Shown: positions 1 to 9,111 of the stretch, one piece after another
Layout of the letters: every line of letters begins with the position of its first letter
Position numbering within the stretch: the stretch's first letter is position 1
DNA from: Aliiroseovarius zhejiangensis
GTDB taxonomy: Bacteria; Pseudomonadota; Alphaproteobacteria; Rhodobacterales; Rhodobacteraceae
Length of the DNA stretch: 64,000 nt
Assembly: GCF_014656375.1 (NCBI RefSeq)
Contig: NZ_BNCH01000001.1
Span: forward strand, 248,001-312,000
Direction of reading: 5' to 3'
Program-made: the position numbers and the translations under genes
The notes under the pieces: generated by a model
Seen by the model: only the letters and a program-made list of their open reading frames with translations
Databases searched by the model: none
What the model was told of the DNA's origin: nothing

Positions 1-920
1 CCAAGTTCCTGCGTTATGGCGACGGAGCCAGCGATGCGATCATGCTGAACAACGCCCAGTGGCTCGACGGGCTGAATTACCTCGATTTCCTGCGCGACAT
101 CGGGCGGCATTTCTCGGTCAACCGGATGTTGTCGTTCGAAAGCGTGAAGTCGCGGCTGGACCGCGAACAATCGCTGTCGTTTCTCGAGTTCAACTACATG
201 ATCCTGCAAGCCTATGATTTTCTTGAGCTGAACCGCCGCTATGGCTGCCTGTTGCAGATGGGTGGGTCGGACCAATGGGGCAATATCGTCAACGGTGTCG
301 ATCTGACGCGCCGGGTGGCGGAAACCGAGGTCTTCGGCCTGACGACTCCGCTTCTGACCACCTCGGACGGGCGCAAGATGGGCAAAAGCCAGGGCGGCGC
401 GATCTGGCTGAATGGCGATATGCTCAGCCCTTACGAGTTTTGGCAATTCTGGCGCAACACGACCGATGCTGACACGGGCAAGTTCTTGAAAATCTTCACC
501 GAATTGCCGGTCGAGGAATGCGACCGTCTGGGCGCGCTGGAAGGGGCCGAGATCAACGAGGCCAAGATCATTCTGGCCAACGAGGTCACCGGCCTTCTGC
601 ACGGTGCGGAGGCTGCCAAGGCTGCCGAAGCCACCGCGCGCGAAGTGTTCGAAAAAGGTGGTGCGGGCGATGACCTGCCCACCCTGACGCTCAACCCCGG
701 AGATCTGGGCGACGGGATGTCGATCGTGCAACTGTTCGTCAAATCCGGTTTGGCAAAGTCCGGCAAGGACGCGAAACGCCTGATTGCCGAGAACGGGGCA
801 AGGGTGAATGACGAAGCGTTGACCGATGCCGGCCGGATGGTTGTTGCAAATGATCTGGATCGGCCAATGAAGCTCTCGGCGGGCAAGAAGCGTCACGCGC
901 TGGTGGTGTTGGCGGGCTGA
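1..920 (+). CDS. tyrS: tyrosine--tRNA ligase, C-terminal part (5' truncated by window)
   Basis: This enzyme charges tRNA-Tyr with tyrosine in the cytoplasm. The reading frame is open from base 3, so the N-terminal part (about 110-120 residues, including the HIGH motif) lies outside the window. Visible signatures are the tyrosine-binding motif [12 protein letters not shown] (bases 261-298), the KMSKS-type loop KMGKSQGG (bases 376-399) and a C-terminal S4-like RNA-binding domain (about bases 715-917). No neighbour in the same operon is visible downstream; about 150 bases separate it from the next gene. The family call is secure; only the start is missing. Confidence 0.96.
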   Translation, partial: KFLRYGDGASDAIMLNNAQWLDGLNYLDFLRDIGRHFSVNRMLSFESVKSRLDREQSLSFLEFNYMILQAYDFLELNRRYGCLLQMGGSDQWGNIVNGVDLTRRVAETEVFGLTTPLLTTSDGRKMGKSQGGAIWLNGDMLSPYEFWQFWRNTTDADTGKFLKIFTELPVEECDRLGALEGAEINEAKIILANEVTGLLHGAEAAKAAEATAREVFEKGGAGDDLPTLTLNPGDLGDGMSIVQLFVKSGLAKSGKDAKRLIAENGARVNDEALTDAGRMVVANDLDRPMKLSAGKKRHALVVLAG

Positions 921-1057
921 CCCGGACGTCGCCAGCCCTGATACGGGTCGACTTGTCCCACGTATAAGCTCGCGCGGCGCCTACGAGCACGCCCATCAGG
1001 TTGCGGAGCGATTTTCTGATTTCGCGCAACTGTGATATTCTGCCCCCATTCAGTTCC

Positions 1058-1067
1058 GGGGGGGGGG
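1058..1067 (+). repeat. G10 homopolymer in the ribosome-binding region
   Basis: Ten consecutive G residues end four bases before the ATG at 1072, exactly where the Shine-Dalgarno sequence should be. Such tracts are prone to slipped-strand length change, so this is a candidate translational phase-variation switch. That role is an inference. Confidence 0.6.
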
Positions 1068-1071
1068 CGGA

Positions 1072-1962
1072 ATGTCGACGTTCGAAACGGTCACAGCCCG
1101 TTGGGCATGGGCAGGTGCGCTTGCACTGGCGTTGTATGTCTTTGCCGGGATCGCCACCGCCCAAGACCGCACCACCGAGCCGTTCCTGCGCACCTATGCC
1201 GCCGCGCGCGCCGCACCCACCATCGCCGAGGAAGGCGGCTGGCGCACGATCCGGGTGGAATACTGGAGCAAGGCGATCTTTTCTTTCACCTATAATGTCG
1301 ACAAGGAGATCTGTCAGTTCCTGATCTGGCTGTCGGATGCCGAGGATGATTTTCCCAACAAGATCATTGATTTCGGCTGTGATGGCACACCAGACCGGAT
1401 CAGGACCCTGGCGGACAGGGAATTTCAGAACCGCCCCCTGACCGATTTTGAAACCCGCGTCTATGCCTATTTCCTGCCCCGCGCCGCGGCGAGTTTCGAG
1501 GCGGCAAGCCTGATCAAATCCTACAATCCGGAACCGAAACTGGCGCTGGTGCCGGATGCAAAAATCATGCGCGAAAATCGGGAGCTGATGCAGGAAATCG
1601 CCAACGCCGCCACAAACAGCACCCTCATGGGCAATCCGGAGCATTCCGAGACCCTGAAACCGAACGACCGTGTGTTCAGGATCTTCGTCAACAACGGGGC
1701 CAAGAATGGCGGGGCGACGCTGACATTCTTTGCGGAAAAGGCATCGGGACGGTCGCTGCGATCCTGCAGCATTGATTACGAAGATCCGACCAATGACGTG
1801 GTTTTTCTGGACAGAGCCTGTGACAGCGTTTTCGAATATGCGTCCGATAATGGCAAGGGTCGGAAGCTGGCCGTCGCGGGGATGGAGGGCGTGATCAAGG
1901 GCGTATTGCTGGATGTCGCGCGGTTTGCACGGGTGGCAAACACCTATTTCAGCCTGAATTGA
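1072..1962 (+). CDS. secreted protein of unknown function
   Basis: This encodes 296 residues with a typical Sec signal peptide: a short N-region, a hydrophobic stretch at about residues 12-28, and a likely cleavage after GIATA around residue 30. The mature part is mixed alpha/beta with scattered cysteines and has no motif that I recognise, so the product is probably periplasmic or exported. The ATG at 1072 is chosen because the signal peptide starts there. The Shine-Dalgarno region is replaced by a run of ten G (1058-1067), which could make expression length-dependent. It stands alone between tyrS and an aminotransferase gene. Confidence 0.7.
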   Translation: MSTFETVTARWAWAGALALALYVFAGIATAQDRTTEPFLRTYAAARAAPTIAEEGGWRTIRVEYWSKAIFSFTYNVDKEICQFLIWLSDAEDDFPNKIIDFGCDGTPDRIRTLADREFQNRPLTDFETRVYAYFLPRAAASFEAASLIKSYNPEPKLALVPDAKIMRENRELMQEIANAATNSTLMGNPEHSETLKPNDRVFRIFVNNGAKNGGATLTFFAEKASGRSLRSCSIDYEDPTNDVVFLDRACDSVFEYASDNGKGRKLAVAGMEGVIKGVLLDVARFARVANTYFSLN

Positions 1963-2003
1963 ACTGAGCCCGACCTCTGCAAGTCCTGGGTTTGGCGGTC
2001 GGT

Positions 2004-2091
2004 GGCTCACGTTGTGAGCCTGAGGGGCGCTGCCCCTACGGTCCAAATCGTGGATTTGGACCTCCCCCGGGATATTTGAGGCCAGAAGAAA
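2004..2091 (+). repeat. intergenic palindromic repeat, copy 1 (three tandem hairpins plus conserved tail)
   Basis: Three perfect hairpins follow one another: GGCTCAC/GTGAGCC (2004-2020), AGGGGC/GCCCCT (2023-2037) and GTCCAAATC/GATTTGGAC (2041-2061). They are followed by the tail CCCGGGATATTT and GCCAGAAGAAA (2066-2091). The AGGGGC hairpin and the tail recur at 6844-6902 and, on the other strand, inside the gene at 45431-47038. It may act as a transcription terminator or mRNA-stabilising structure between two co-oriented genes. Confidence 0.8.
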
Positions 2092-2178
2092 TACGCAATC
2101 CGTCAAGGGGTGGTCCTGGTGAATTGCCGTTCGTGAAGGGGGCCGTTAGGCTGGCGCAAAAGACAGGACTGCTGTGCC

Positions 2179-3360
2179 ATGACTTCGAATAACCCGCTTC
2201 TTGCTTCTACAATCGCCCCTCCGGTGATGGAGGCGCGTCGTTGGATCGCGGGCAAGGCGTTTGGTGCGGATCGACCGCTGATCAATGTGAGCCAGGCCGC
2301 GCCTGTTGATCCGCCGCCCGACCAGATGCGGCAGGCCATGGCCGAGGCGGTGTTGCGGCAGGACGAAGTGCATCTTTATGGCCCTGACCTGGGGTTGCCG
2401 GCGTTGCGGACGGCGTTGGCGGACAGCATCACGCGACGTTATCAGGGCCAGGTCAGTGCGAAAAACATCGCGATCACGTCAGGCTGCAATCAGGCGTTTT
2501 GCGCCGCGATCGCCACGCTGGCCGCACCGGGGGACGAGGTCATTTTGCCGGTGCCCTGGTATTTCAATCACAAGATGTGGCTGGACATGAACGGGATTGC
2601 GACCGTTCCCTTGGCCTGTGGGGATGATCTTGTGCCTGATGCCGGGGATGCCGCAGCCCTGATCACCGCGCGCACCCGTGCCATCGTTCTGGTCACGCCC
2701 AACAACCCGACCGGGGTCGAATACCCGCCCACGGTGATTGCGGCCTTTCGTGATCTGGCCCGCCACCACGGGATCACTTTGATCATCGACGAGACCTATC
2801 GCGATTTCCATTCCCGCCCTGGCGCGCCGCATGAGCTGTTTGGCGATCCGGATTGGGACGACACGGTCATTCATCTTTACAGTTTTTCGAAGTCGTTTCG
2901 TTTGACGGGACATCGGGTGGGCGCGATGGCAACGTCGCCTGCTCGGCTGAGCGAGGTCGAGAAGTTCATCGACACGGTCACCATCTGCCCTGCTCAGCTG
3001 GGCCAGCACGCTGCGCTTTGGGGGCTGCGCAATCTGGGCGACTGGCTGGAGGGGGAGCGGCGGAAGATCCTGGTACGGGGCGACGCGATGCGTTCGGGAT
3101 TTGCGCCCCTGGCCGAACGGGGGTGGCGGCTCAGGGGGTGTGGCGCTTATTTTGCCTATGTGCAGCATCCGTTCGATCTGCCCTCGGACCAACTGGCGCG
3201 GGCCTTGGTGGACCAGTGCGCCGTGCTTGCCCTGCCGGGCAGCATGTTTACCCCGGAGGGCGACGCGGCGGGCGCATCGCACCTGCGCATTGCCTTCGCC
3301 AATAGTGATGAAAAGGGAATTGCCGAGGTGTTGAAACGGCTGGCGACTGTCCGTCCCTGA
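2179..3360 (+). CDS. PLP-dependent class I/II aminotransferase
   Basis: This 393-residue fold-type I enzyme probably transfers an amino group between an amino acid and a 2-oxo acid. Visible motifs are the cofactor-binding segment TSGCNQAF (about residue 94), TPNNPTGVEYPP (about residue 174), DETYRDF (about residue 204) and SFSKSFRLTGHRVG (about residue 235), which carries the Schiff-base lysine and a phosphate-binding arginine. Length is normal for the family. The substrate cannot be told from sequence; it resembles the general aspartate/aromatic aminotransferase-like group. It lies alone downstream of the palindromic repeat. Confidence 0.88.
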   Translation: MTSNNPLLASTIAPPVMEARRWIAGKAFGADRPLINVSQAAPVDPPPDQMRQAMAEAVLRQDEVHLYGPDLGLPALRTALADSITRRYQGQVSAKNIAITSGCNQAFCAAIATLAAPGDEVILPVPWYFNHKMWLDMNGIATVPLACGDDLVPDAGDAAALITARTRAIVLVTPNNPTGVEYPPTVIAAFRDLARHHGITLIIDETYRDFHSRPGAPHELFGDPDWDDTVIHLYSFSKSFRLTGHRVGAMATSPARLSEVEKFIDTVTICPAQLGQHAALWGLRNLGDWLEGERRKILVRGDAMRSGFAPLAERGWRLRGCGAYFAYVQHPFDLPSDQLARALVDQCAVLALPGSMFTPEGDAAGASHLRIAFANSDEKGIAEVLKRLATVRP

Positions 3361-3452
3361 CGGGGATCGCCATCCGATGCATCGACAGATATTGGCATTC
3401 CCGGCTGGCTCACCTAAAACCCTTGCAAACAGGTGGTAAAAGGAACACGCGC

Positions 3453-5297
3453 ATGGCAACCGGCAAAGCATCCCGCACGTTTGGCTGGATCCTGATGGGT
3501 CTGGTGATGGTGGGGCTCGTGGGGTTTGGATCGACCAATTTCGGCGGCTCGGTTCGGTCGATTGCGACCGTGGGTGACACCGAGGTGGACGCCAACCGGT
3601 ATCTGCGCGAACTGCAATCCGAGATGAACGCGTTTCAGGCGGAAACCGGGCAGCGCCTGACGATGGAGATGGCGAAGGGGTTCGGGCTGGATCAGCAGGT
3701 GCTGGCGCGCGTGATTGCCACTGCGGCGCTGGAAGATGAAACCGCGCGGATGGGCATTTCGGTGGGGGATGCGCAATTGCGCGACCGGATCGTCGACATT
3801 CCGGCCTTCAAGGGGGTTGATGGCAAGTTCGACCGCGAAGGCTATACCTTTGCGCTGGAGCAATCAGGCCTGACCGCGTCGGAGTTTGAGCAAAGCCTGC
3901 GCGATGAGGTCAGCCGCCAGATCTTGCAGGCCGCCGTGGTGAACGGGGTGGCGACGCAGCCTGCGTATGTCGACACACTCTATGCCTATGCCCGCGAGGC
4001 GCGGGATTTCACCTGGGCCGCGCTTCCGATGGACCAGTTGGAGACGGAGGTGCCGGCCCCGACCGATGACGCGTTGACCGCCTATTATGAAGCGCATCCG
4101 CAGGACTTCACCCTGCCGGAAACCAAGGTCATCACCTATGCGTGGATGAACCCGGAGGATGTCATCCCGACAATCGAGGTGGAAGAGGCGCAGATCCGCG
4201 CGCTCTATGACGAACGCGCTTCGGAATACCTTGTCCCGGAACGCCGGATGGTCGAGCGTCTGGTCTTCAACAGCAACGACGAGGCCGAAGCCGCGATGGA
4301 CGCGCTTGCCACCGGCAATCAGACCTTCGAAGGTCTGGTGACCGGGCGAAACCTGCAGCTTTCTGACGTTGATCTGGGCGATGTGTCACAGGACGAGTTG
4401 GGGGCTGCGGGGGAAGCAGTGTTCGCGCTGACCGAACCCGGTGATGTGACCGGACCGCAAGACAGCGACCTTGGCCCGGCGATCTATCGCATGAACGCCA
4501 TCCTTGAGGCGCGCGAAACCAGTTTTGAAGAGGCGCGCGAAGAGCTGCATGGCGAGTTGGCCGCCGATGCGGCGCGCCGCCTGATCGGCGACATGGTGGC
4601 CGAGCTTGATGACCAGATGGCCGGGGGGGCCACCATCGAAGAAATCGCGAAAAGCCACAACATGCGCCTTGATACGCTGCGCTGGACCGCTGGCAACAGC
4701 GACGGAATTGCCGCCTATGATGCGTTCCGCGAGGCCGCCCAGGCGGTCACCACCGATGATTTCCCCGAAATCACCCTGTTGGAAGATGGCGGTGTCTTTG
4801 CGATGCGGCTGGATGAGCTTCAGGCCCCGCGCCTGCAAGATCAGACCGAGGTGGCAGACGCCGTGCGCGCGGGGTGGGAGGCTGAAAAGCGGCTGGAGCT
4901 GCTGGCCGAACAGGCGCGCGCGCTGATCCCGGAACTTGAGGGCGAGGCCACCCTGTCGTCGCTTGGGCTGACCGAGGTGGTCGAGGAAGACCTGACGCGC
5001 GAAGCCTTTGTCGAAGGCACACCGCCGGGCTTCATGGCTGCCGTCTTTGACATGGCGCCGGGGGATTGGCAGGTGCTTGAGGCTGAGGACCGCGTGATAC
5101 TGGTGCGGCTGGATGCGATTCAGCCTGCCGATCAGGACAGTGACGAGGCGCGCGAATTGAAGGCCAGCTTTGCCGCCGGCACCGCGCAGGAAATCGCGCT
5201 GGACATCGAAAACGCCTTTGCCCGCGCCGTTCAGGCCCGCGCCGGGATTGAACTGAACCGCGCAGTGATCAACGCCGTGAATGCGCAGTTTCAGTAA
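3453..5297 (+). CDS. PpiD/SurA-like peptidylprolyl isomerase (membrane-anchored periplasmic chaperone)
   Basis: This 614-residue protein has one N-terminal transmembrane segment (about residues 10-27) and a large periplasmic part. The N-terminal SurA_N-like helical region (about residues 35-170) is followed by a weakly conserved rotamase domain and a helical C-terminal region, as in PpiD. The expected role is helping outer-membrane and secreted proteins fold at the inner membrane. An upstream TTG at 3423 is in frame, but the ATG at 3453 has the Shine-Dalgarno AAAAGGA and places the membrane helix correctly. trpE follows after 34 bases, so the two are probably co-transcribed. Confidence 0.87.
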   Translation: MATGKASRTFGWILMGLVMVGLVGFGSTNFGGSVRSIATVGDTEVDANRYLRELQSEMNAFQAETGQRLTMEMAKGFGLDQQVLARVIATAALEDETARMGISVGDAQLRDRIVDIPAFKGVDGKFDREGYTFALEQSGLTASEFEQSLRDEVSRQILQAAVVNGVATQPAYVDTLYAYAREARDFTWAALPMDQLETEVPAPTDDALTAYYEAHPQDFTLPETKVITYAWMNPEDVIPTIEVEEAQIRALYDERASEYLVPERRMVERLVFNSNDEAEAAMDALATGNQTFEGLVTGRNLQLSDVDLGDVSQDELGAAGEAVFALTEPGDVTGPQDSDLGPAIYRMNAILEARETSFEEAREELHGELAADAARRLIGDMVAELDDQMAGGATIEEIAKSHNMRLDTLRWTAGNSDGIAAYDAFREAAQAVTTDDFPEITLLEDGGVFAMRLDELQAPRLQDQTEVADAVRAGWEAEKRLELLAEQARALIPELEGEATLSSLGLTEVVEEDLTREAFVEGTPPGFMAAVFDMAPGDWQVLEAEDRVILVRLDAIQPADQDSDEARELKASFAAGTAQEIALDIENAFARAVQARAGIELNRAVINAVNAQFQ

Positions 5298-5331
5298 CCC
5301 GACCCGCTGACAGGACCGGAAAGGACATTCA

Positions 5332-6843
5332 ATGGCTCTGACCCCCTCGTTCGAGGATTTCGAAGCCGGTTGGCAGGCTGGGCGAAATCAGGTCGTGTAC
5401 ACGCGGCTCGCGGCCGATCTGGACACGCCGGTGAGCCTGATGCTGAAGCTGACCGAGGCGCGGCGCGACAGTTTCATGCTGGAAAGTGTGACGGGTGGCG
5501 AGGTGCGCGGGCGCTATTCCATCGTTGGGATGAAACCCGATCTGATCTGGGAATGCCGGGGCGATCAGGCGCGGATCAACCGGCAGGCGCGGTTCGACGC
5601 CGAGGCGTTCGAGGACATGGCGGGCGACCCGCTGGACGCGCTCCGCAACGTGTTGGCGGAAAGCCGGATTGACCTGCCTGCCGACCTGCCAGCGGCATCG
5701 GCGGGTCTGTTTGGTTATCTGGGTTATGACATGATCCGTCTGGTCGAACACCTTCCCGATGTGAACCCGGATCCGCTAGGGCTGCCGGACGCGATGATGA
5801 TGCGGCCGTCGGTCGTGGCCGTGCTGGACGGGGTGAAGGGGGACGTGACTTTGGTGTCGCCAGCCTTTGTCGACAGTGGTCTGAGCGCCAAGGCGGCCTA
5901 TGCGCAAGCGGCCGAGCGGGTGATGGATGCGCTGCGCGATCTGGAGCGCGCTGCCCCGGCCGAGACCCGCAATCTGGGCGAGGCACGCGCATTGGGACCG
6001 TTGGTGTCGAACTTTGCCAAGCCCGACTATCTGGCGGCGGTGGAAAAAGCGAAAGACTACATCCGCGCAGGTGATATTTTTCAGGTGGTGCCCAGCCAAC
6101 GCTGGACCCAGAACTTCCCCCTGCCCCCTTTCGCGCTTTATCGCAGCCTGCGGCGCACCAACCCGTCGCCCTTCATGTTCTATTTCAACTTCGGCGGCTT
6201 CCAGGTGGTGGGCGCATCGCCCGAGATTCTGGTGCGCGTCTTTGACCGCGAGGTCACGATCCGCCCGATCGCCGGGACCCGTCCGCGCGGTGCGACGCCC
6301 GACGAGGACAAGGCTTATGAGGCGGACCTGATGGCGGACCAGAAAGAGCTGGCCGAACATCTGATGCTTCTGGACCTTGGACGCAACGATGTGGGGCGCG
6401 TGGCCAAGATCGGCACGGTGCGCCCGACGGAAGAGTTCATCGTCGAACGCTACAGCCACGTCATGCATATCGTGTCGAATGTGGTGGGCGAGCTGCATGA
6501 GGATCAGGATGCGCTGTCGGCGTTTTTCGCCGGGATGCCTGCGGGCACCGTGTCGGGTGCGCCAAAGGTCCGCGCGATGGAGATCATCGACGAGTTGGAG
6601 CCCGAAAAACGCGGCGTCTATGGTGGTGGGGTTGGCTATTTCAGCGCAGGTGGCGACATGGACATGTGCATTGCCCTGCGCACCGCCGTGGTGAAGGATG
6701 AAACGCTCTATATTCAGGCCGGGGGGGGCGTCGTCTATGACAGCGACCCGGAGGCGGAATATGAAGAGACGGTGAACAAGTCCAAAGCGATCCGGCGGGC
6801 CGCGGAAGATGCCGCGATGTTCACGCGGGGCGGCAACGGGTAA
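5332..6843 (+). CDS. trpE: anthranilate synthase component I
   Basis: It converts chorismate plus ammonia or glutamine-derived nitrogen to anthranilate, the first step of tryptophan synthesis. The 503 residues include the N-terminal regulatory part with the LES motif (about residue 49, tryptophan feedback site) and the chorismate-binding domain with FQVVPSQRW (about residue 250), GTVSGAPKVRAMEI (about residue 405) and GGGVGYFS. The glutaminase subunit TrpG is not adjacent; the next gene is convergent. It is probably transcribed with the upstream ppiD-like gene and terminated at the palindromic repeat that begins one base after its stop. Confidence 0.96.
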   Translation: MALTPSFEDFEAGWQAGRNQVVYTRLAADLDTPVSLMLKLTEARRDSFMLESVTGGEVRGRYSIVGMKPDLIWECRGDQARINRQARFDAEAFEDMAGDPLDALRNVLAESRIDLPADLPAASAGLFGYLGYDMIRLVEHLPDVNPDPLGLPDAMMMRPSVVAVLDGVKGDVTLVSPAFVDSGLSAKAAYAQAAERVMDALRDLERAAPAETRNLGEARALGPLVSNFAKPDYLAAVEKAKDYIRAGDIFQVVPSQRWTQNFPLPPFALYRSLRRTNPSPFMFYFNFGGFQVVGASPEILVRVFDREVTIRPIAGTRPRGATPDEDKAYEADLMADQKELAEHLMLLDLGRNDVGRVAKIGTVRPTEEFIVERYSHVMHIVSNVVGELHEDQDALSAFFAGMPAGTVSGAPKVRAMEIIDELEPEKRGVYGGGVGYFSAGGDMDMCIALRTAVVKDETLYIQAGGGVVYDSDPEAEYEETVNKSKAIRRAAEDAAMFTRGGNG

Positions 6844-6902
6844 AGGGGCGTTGCCCCTCGGCCATGCGGCCTCACCCCAGGATATTTCTGGCCAGAAGAA
6901 AC
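6844..6902 (+). repeat. intergenic palindromic repeat, copy 2
   Basis: It begins directly after the trpE stop codon with AGGGGCG TTG CCCCT (6844-6858), then a GGCC-ATGC-GGCC hairpin (about 6860-6871), then the conserved tail GGATATTT and GGCCAGAAGAAA (6880-6902). It shares the first hairpin and tail with the copy at 2023-2091. It sits between convergent genes and could end both transcripts. Confidence 0.75.
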
Positions 6903-6909
6903 CGCGGGA

Positions 6910-7884
6910 TCAGTTGCCCATCATCCATTTTCCGTCCGGCCAGAAGGCGTGGAAAGCAAAGGCGAAGAGCAGATCATGGGGCACATCGCGCCCCTTTGCG
7001 TCCTTGACCCGGATCGTGCCCACGTCGCGCCCCTTGGCAATCTGCACCGTGTCGAGCGCCGAGGCCTGACCCGCGGCCCAGCGGATTGTCAGCCCGGCCT
7101 CGCGGATCTCGCCCGCCTTGGCCAGGCGTGACACCGGCCAAGCGCGGTCCCCCACGCGAAGAACGCGGGCCAGGGCGGGCACTCCGTGAGGTGGGTTTTC
7201 GCCTGTGAAGAACGGATAGGGGCGGTTGCGGCTGTCATAGCCCGTATAGGGGTTTTGCCCATAGGAGCGGCGCGCTTTGGGCTGGTTCATCACCAGGCCT
7301 TGCGGGTTGCGCGCGGCAAATTCGGCCCAGCTTTCCATCCAGGCGGGAAGCTGTTTCAACTGCACGCCCGTGTGTTGCCCCACGATCCCTTCGCCGATCG
7401 CCTGCTGCCACCAGCTTTCGGTCTGGTGGTCATACATCACCATGTCAGAGTTGCGAAGTTTGCCGGTCACGCCGAAGCTCAGGGTCTGCCCTGCCACGCG
7501 ACGATCAAACACCATACCCGAGTTGCACAAGGGGCAGAAGGTGACGGCAATCGGCACCCCGCCCACGCGGTCATTCACGATCTCGTGCCATGTCAGGTAG
7601 CGCAGGGGATAGGCGCGCGGTTTGGTTCCGGGAAGTTCAACCGTCAGCACGGGTTCGCGCGCGCCCAGGCGGGTTTCATCCGCAACCTTGATGAAGGCCG
7701 GATCGCTGAGCGCGGGAATGCCATCGCGCCCGGGGCCACCGGAGAGGATTTCGGACCATTGTTGCACCGAGGTTTCGCCAAAATCCGTTTTGGGAAATTC
7801 AGACGCCCAGTCGGCGGGGTCGGCCCGCACCTCATGCACCCACAGACCGAGCGTGATGGCGATCAATGTAACGAGGATACGCAT
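6910..7884 (-). CDS. DUF3179 domain-containing exported protein
   Basis: This encodes 324 residues with a signal peptide (about residues 1-21, ending at EVRA) and a DUF3179 domain over the rest. The family hallmark TFCPLCNSGMVFDR (about residue 136) contains a CxxC pair. The biochemical function of the family is not established to my knowledge; the CxxC and export suggest a periplasmic redox or metal-binding role, which is inference. It is convergent with trpE and stands at the left end of a minus-strand group, with its own gap of about 95 bases from the cyclophilin gene. Confidence 0.85.
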   Translation of the reverse strand: MRILVTLIAITLGLWVHEVRADPADWASEFPKTDFGETSVQQWSEILSGGPGRDGIPALSDPAFIKVADETRLGAREPVLTVELPGTKPRAYPLRYLTWHEIVNDRVGGVPIAVTFCPLCNSGMVFDRRVAGQTLSFGVTGKLRNSDMVMYDHQTESWWQQAIGEGIVGQHTGVQLKQLPAWMESWAEFAARNPQGLVMNQPKARRSYGQNPYTGYDSRNRPYPFFTGENPPHGVPALARVLRVGDRAWPVSRLAKAGEIREAGLTIRWAAGQASALDTVQIAKGRDVGTIRVKDAKGRDVPHDLLFAFAFHAFWPDGKWMMGN

Positions 7885-7979
7885 GGGGCCTCTCTTTCCT
7901 GGCTGTCCGATGTGATCGTGACAGAGAAAGACGAGGCCCCATAGCCCCCTTCACAGGGGTTTGAGCAAACGTGCGCGGC

Positions 7980-8618
7980 CTAGTCGGCCACGCGCGCTTC
8001 GGTGATCACGTCTGGCTGACTGGTGACGGCGCCATTGGGGCCGTCACCGCGCTTGATGGCGTGCACCACGTCCATCCCTTCGGTGACATGCCCGACGACC
8101 GTGTATTTGCCGTCCAGAAAGGGGCCGGGAGCGAACATGATGAAAAACTGGCTGTTGGCCGAATTGGGACTCTGCGCGCGGGCCATGCCCACGACCCCTT
8201 CGACGAAGGGTTCGTCCGAAAACTCGGCGGGCAGGTCGGGATAGCTGGACCCACCCATCCCGGCGCGTCCGCCATTGCCATCGGCCTTGCCGAACTCAAC
8301 ATCGCCGGTTTGCGCCATGAACCCGTCGATCACCCTGTGAAACACCACGTTGTCATAGGCACCTTCGCGGGCCAGGGTGACGATCCGTTCCACATGCTGC
8401 GGGGCCAGATCCGGGCGCAGGGTGATCACCACCGTGCCCTGTCCCTGCCCGGCGATGGACAGCTCCAGTTTCGGTGCATCGCCAAGCGCGGACAGGTCGG
8501 CAGGCGCCGGTTCGCGCGGCCAGAGCGTGTAGATTGCATAGCCCACGACGATGGCAACCCCGGCCAGAAACGCGATCCAGAAGGTCATCTTGTCACGTTT
8601 CGTGTGCGTCTCAGACAT
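7980..8618 (-). CDS. membrane-anchored cyclophilin-type peptidylprolyl isomerase
   Basis: This 212-residue protein has an N-terminal transmembrane segment (about residues 11-29) followed by a cyclophilin domain. The motif FHRVIDGFMAQTGDVEFG (about residue 105) carries the catalytic arginine and the conserved FMxQxGD. It should catalyse proline cis-trans isomerisation in the periplasm. Its ATG overlaps the end of the preceding cyclophilin gene by 8 bases (8611-8618), which indicates translational coupling and a tandem duplication with one copy exported. Confidence 0.92.
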   Translation of the reverse strand: MSETHTKRDKMTFWIAFLAGVAIVVGYAIYTLWPREPAPADLSALGDAPKLELSIAGQGQGTVVITLRPDLAPQHVERIVTLAREGAYDNVVFHRVIDGFMAQTGDVEFGKADGNGGRAGMGGSSYPDLPAEFSDEPFVEGVVGMARAQSPNSANSQFFIMFAPGPFLDGKYTVVGHVTEGMDVVHAIKRGDGPNGAVTSQPDVITEARVAD

Positions 8619-9111
8619 CTGCCGCCACCTTGACCGAGATCATCACATCGGGGTCTGCCGGCGGCTCGCCCCGTGTGATGGCATCCACATGCTCCATCCC
8701 CGAGGTGACGCGGCCATAGACCGTGTATTGCCCGTTCAGGAAGTGGTTATCCTTGAAGTTGATGAAGAACTGGCTGTTGGCCGAGTTGGGGTTTTGCGAG
8801 CGTGCCGCCCCCAGCGTGCCACGGTCATGGGGCAGTTTCGAAAACTCTGCCGGCAGGTCAGGAAGCGACGAGCCGCCTGTGCCCGCATGGCGCAGGGTCA
8901 TCGGATCCTTGCCATTGGCCACATCGCCGGTCTGGGCCATGAAGCCGTCGATCACGCGGTGAAAGACAACGCCGTCATATTCACCGGCGCGCGCCAGTTC
9001 CTTCATCCGTTCGCTGTGTTTGGGGGCCACGTCGGGCAGTAGCTCGATCACCACGGTGCCGCCTTTCAGCTCCATCAGAATGGTGTTTTCGGGGTCTTTG
9101 TATTCGGCCAT
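8611..9111 (-). CDS. cyclophilin-type peptidylprolyl isomerase (cytoplasmic)
   Basis: This 166-residue single-domain cyclophilin has no signal peptide. The core motif FHRVIDGFMAQTGDVANG (about residue 51) and NSQFFI (about residue 115) are intact, so it should be catalytically active in folding of cytosolic proteins. The Shine-Dalgarno AAGGAGG precedes the ATG. It is the first gene of a two-gene unit with the membrane-anchored paralog and is divergent from pgk, with about 160 bases between the two starts. Confidence 0.93.
   Translation of the reverse strand: MAEYKDPENTILMELKGGTVVIELLPDVAPKHSERMKELARAGEYDGVVFHRVIDGFMAQTGDVANGKDPMTLRHAGTGGSSLPDLPAEFSKLPHDRGTLGAARSQNPNSANSQFFINFKDNHFLNGQYTVYGRVTSGMEHVDAITRGEPPADPDVMISVKVAADV

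Noticed and set aside
739-2106. 455-codon open frame on the minus strand
   Set aside because: It runs antisense through the tyrS end and the secreted protein gene and has no family features; GC-rich shadow frame.
1992-2192. 66-codon open frame over repeat copy 1
   Set aside because: It follows the hairpins of the repeat and has no ribosome-binding site; not credible as a gene.
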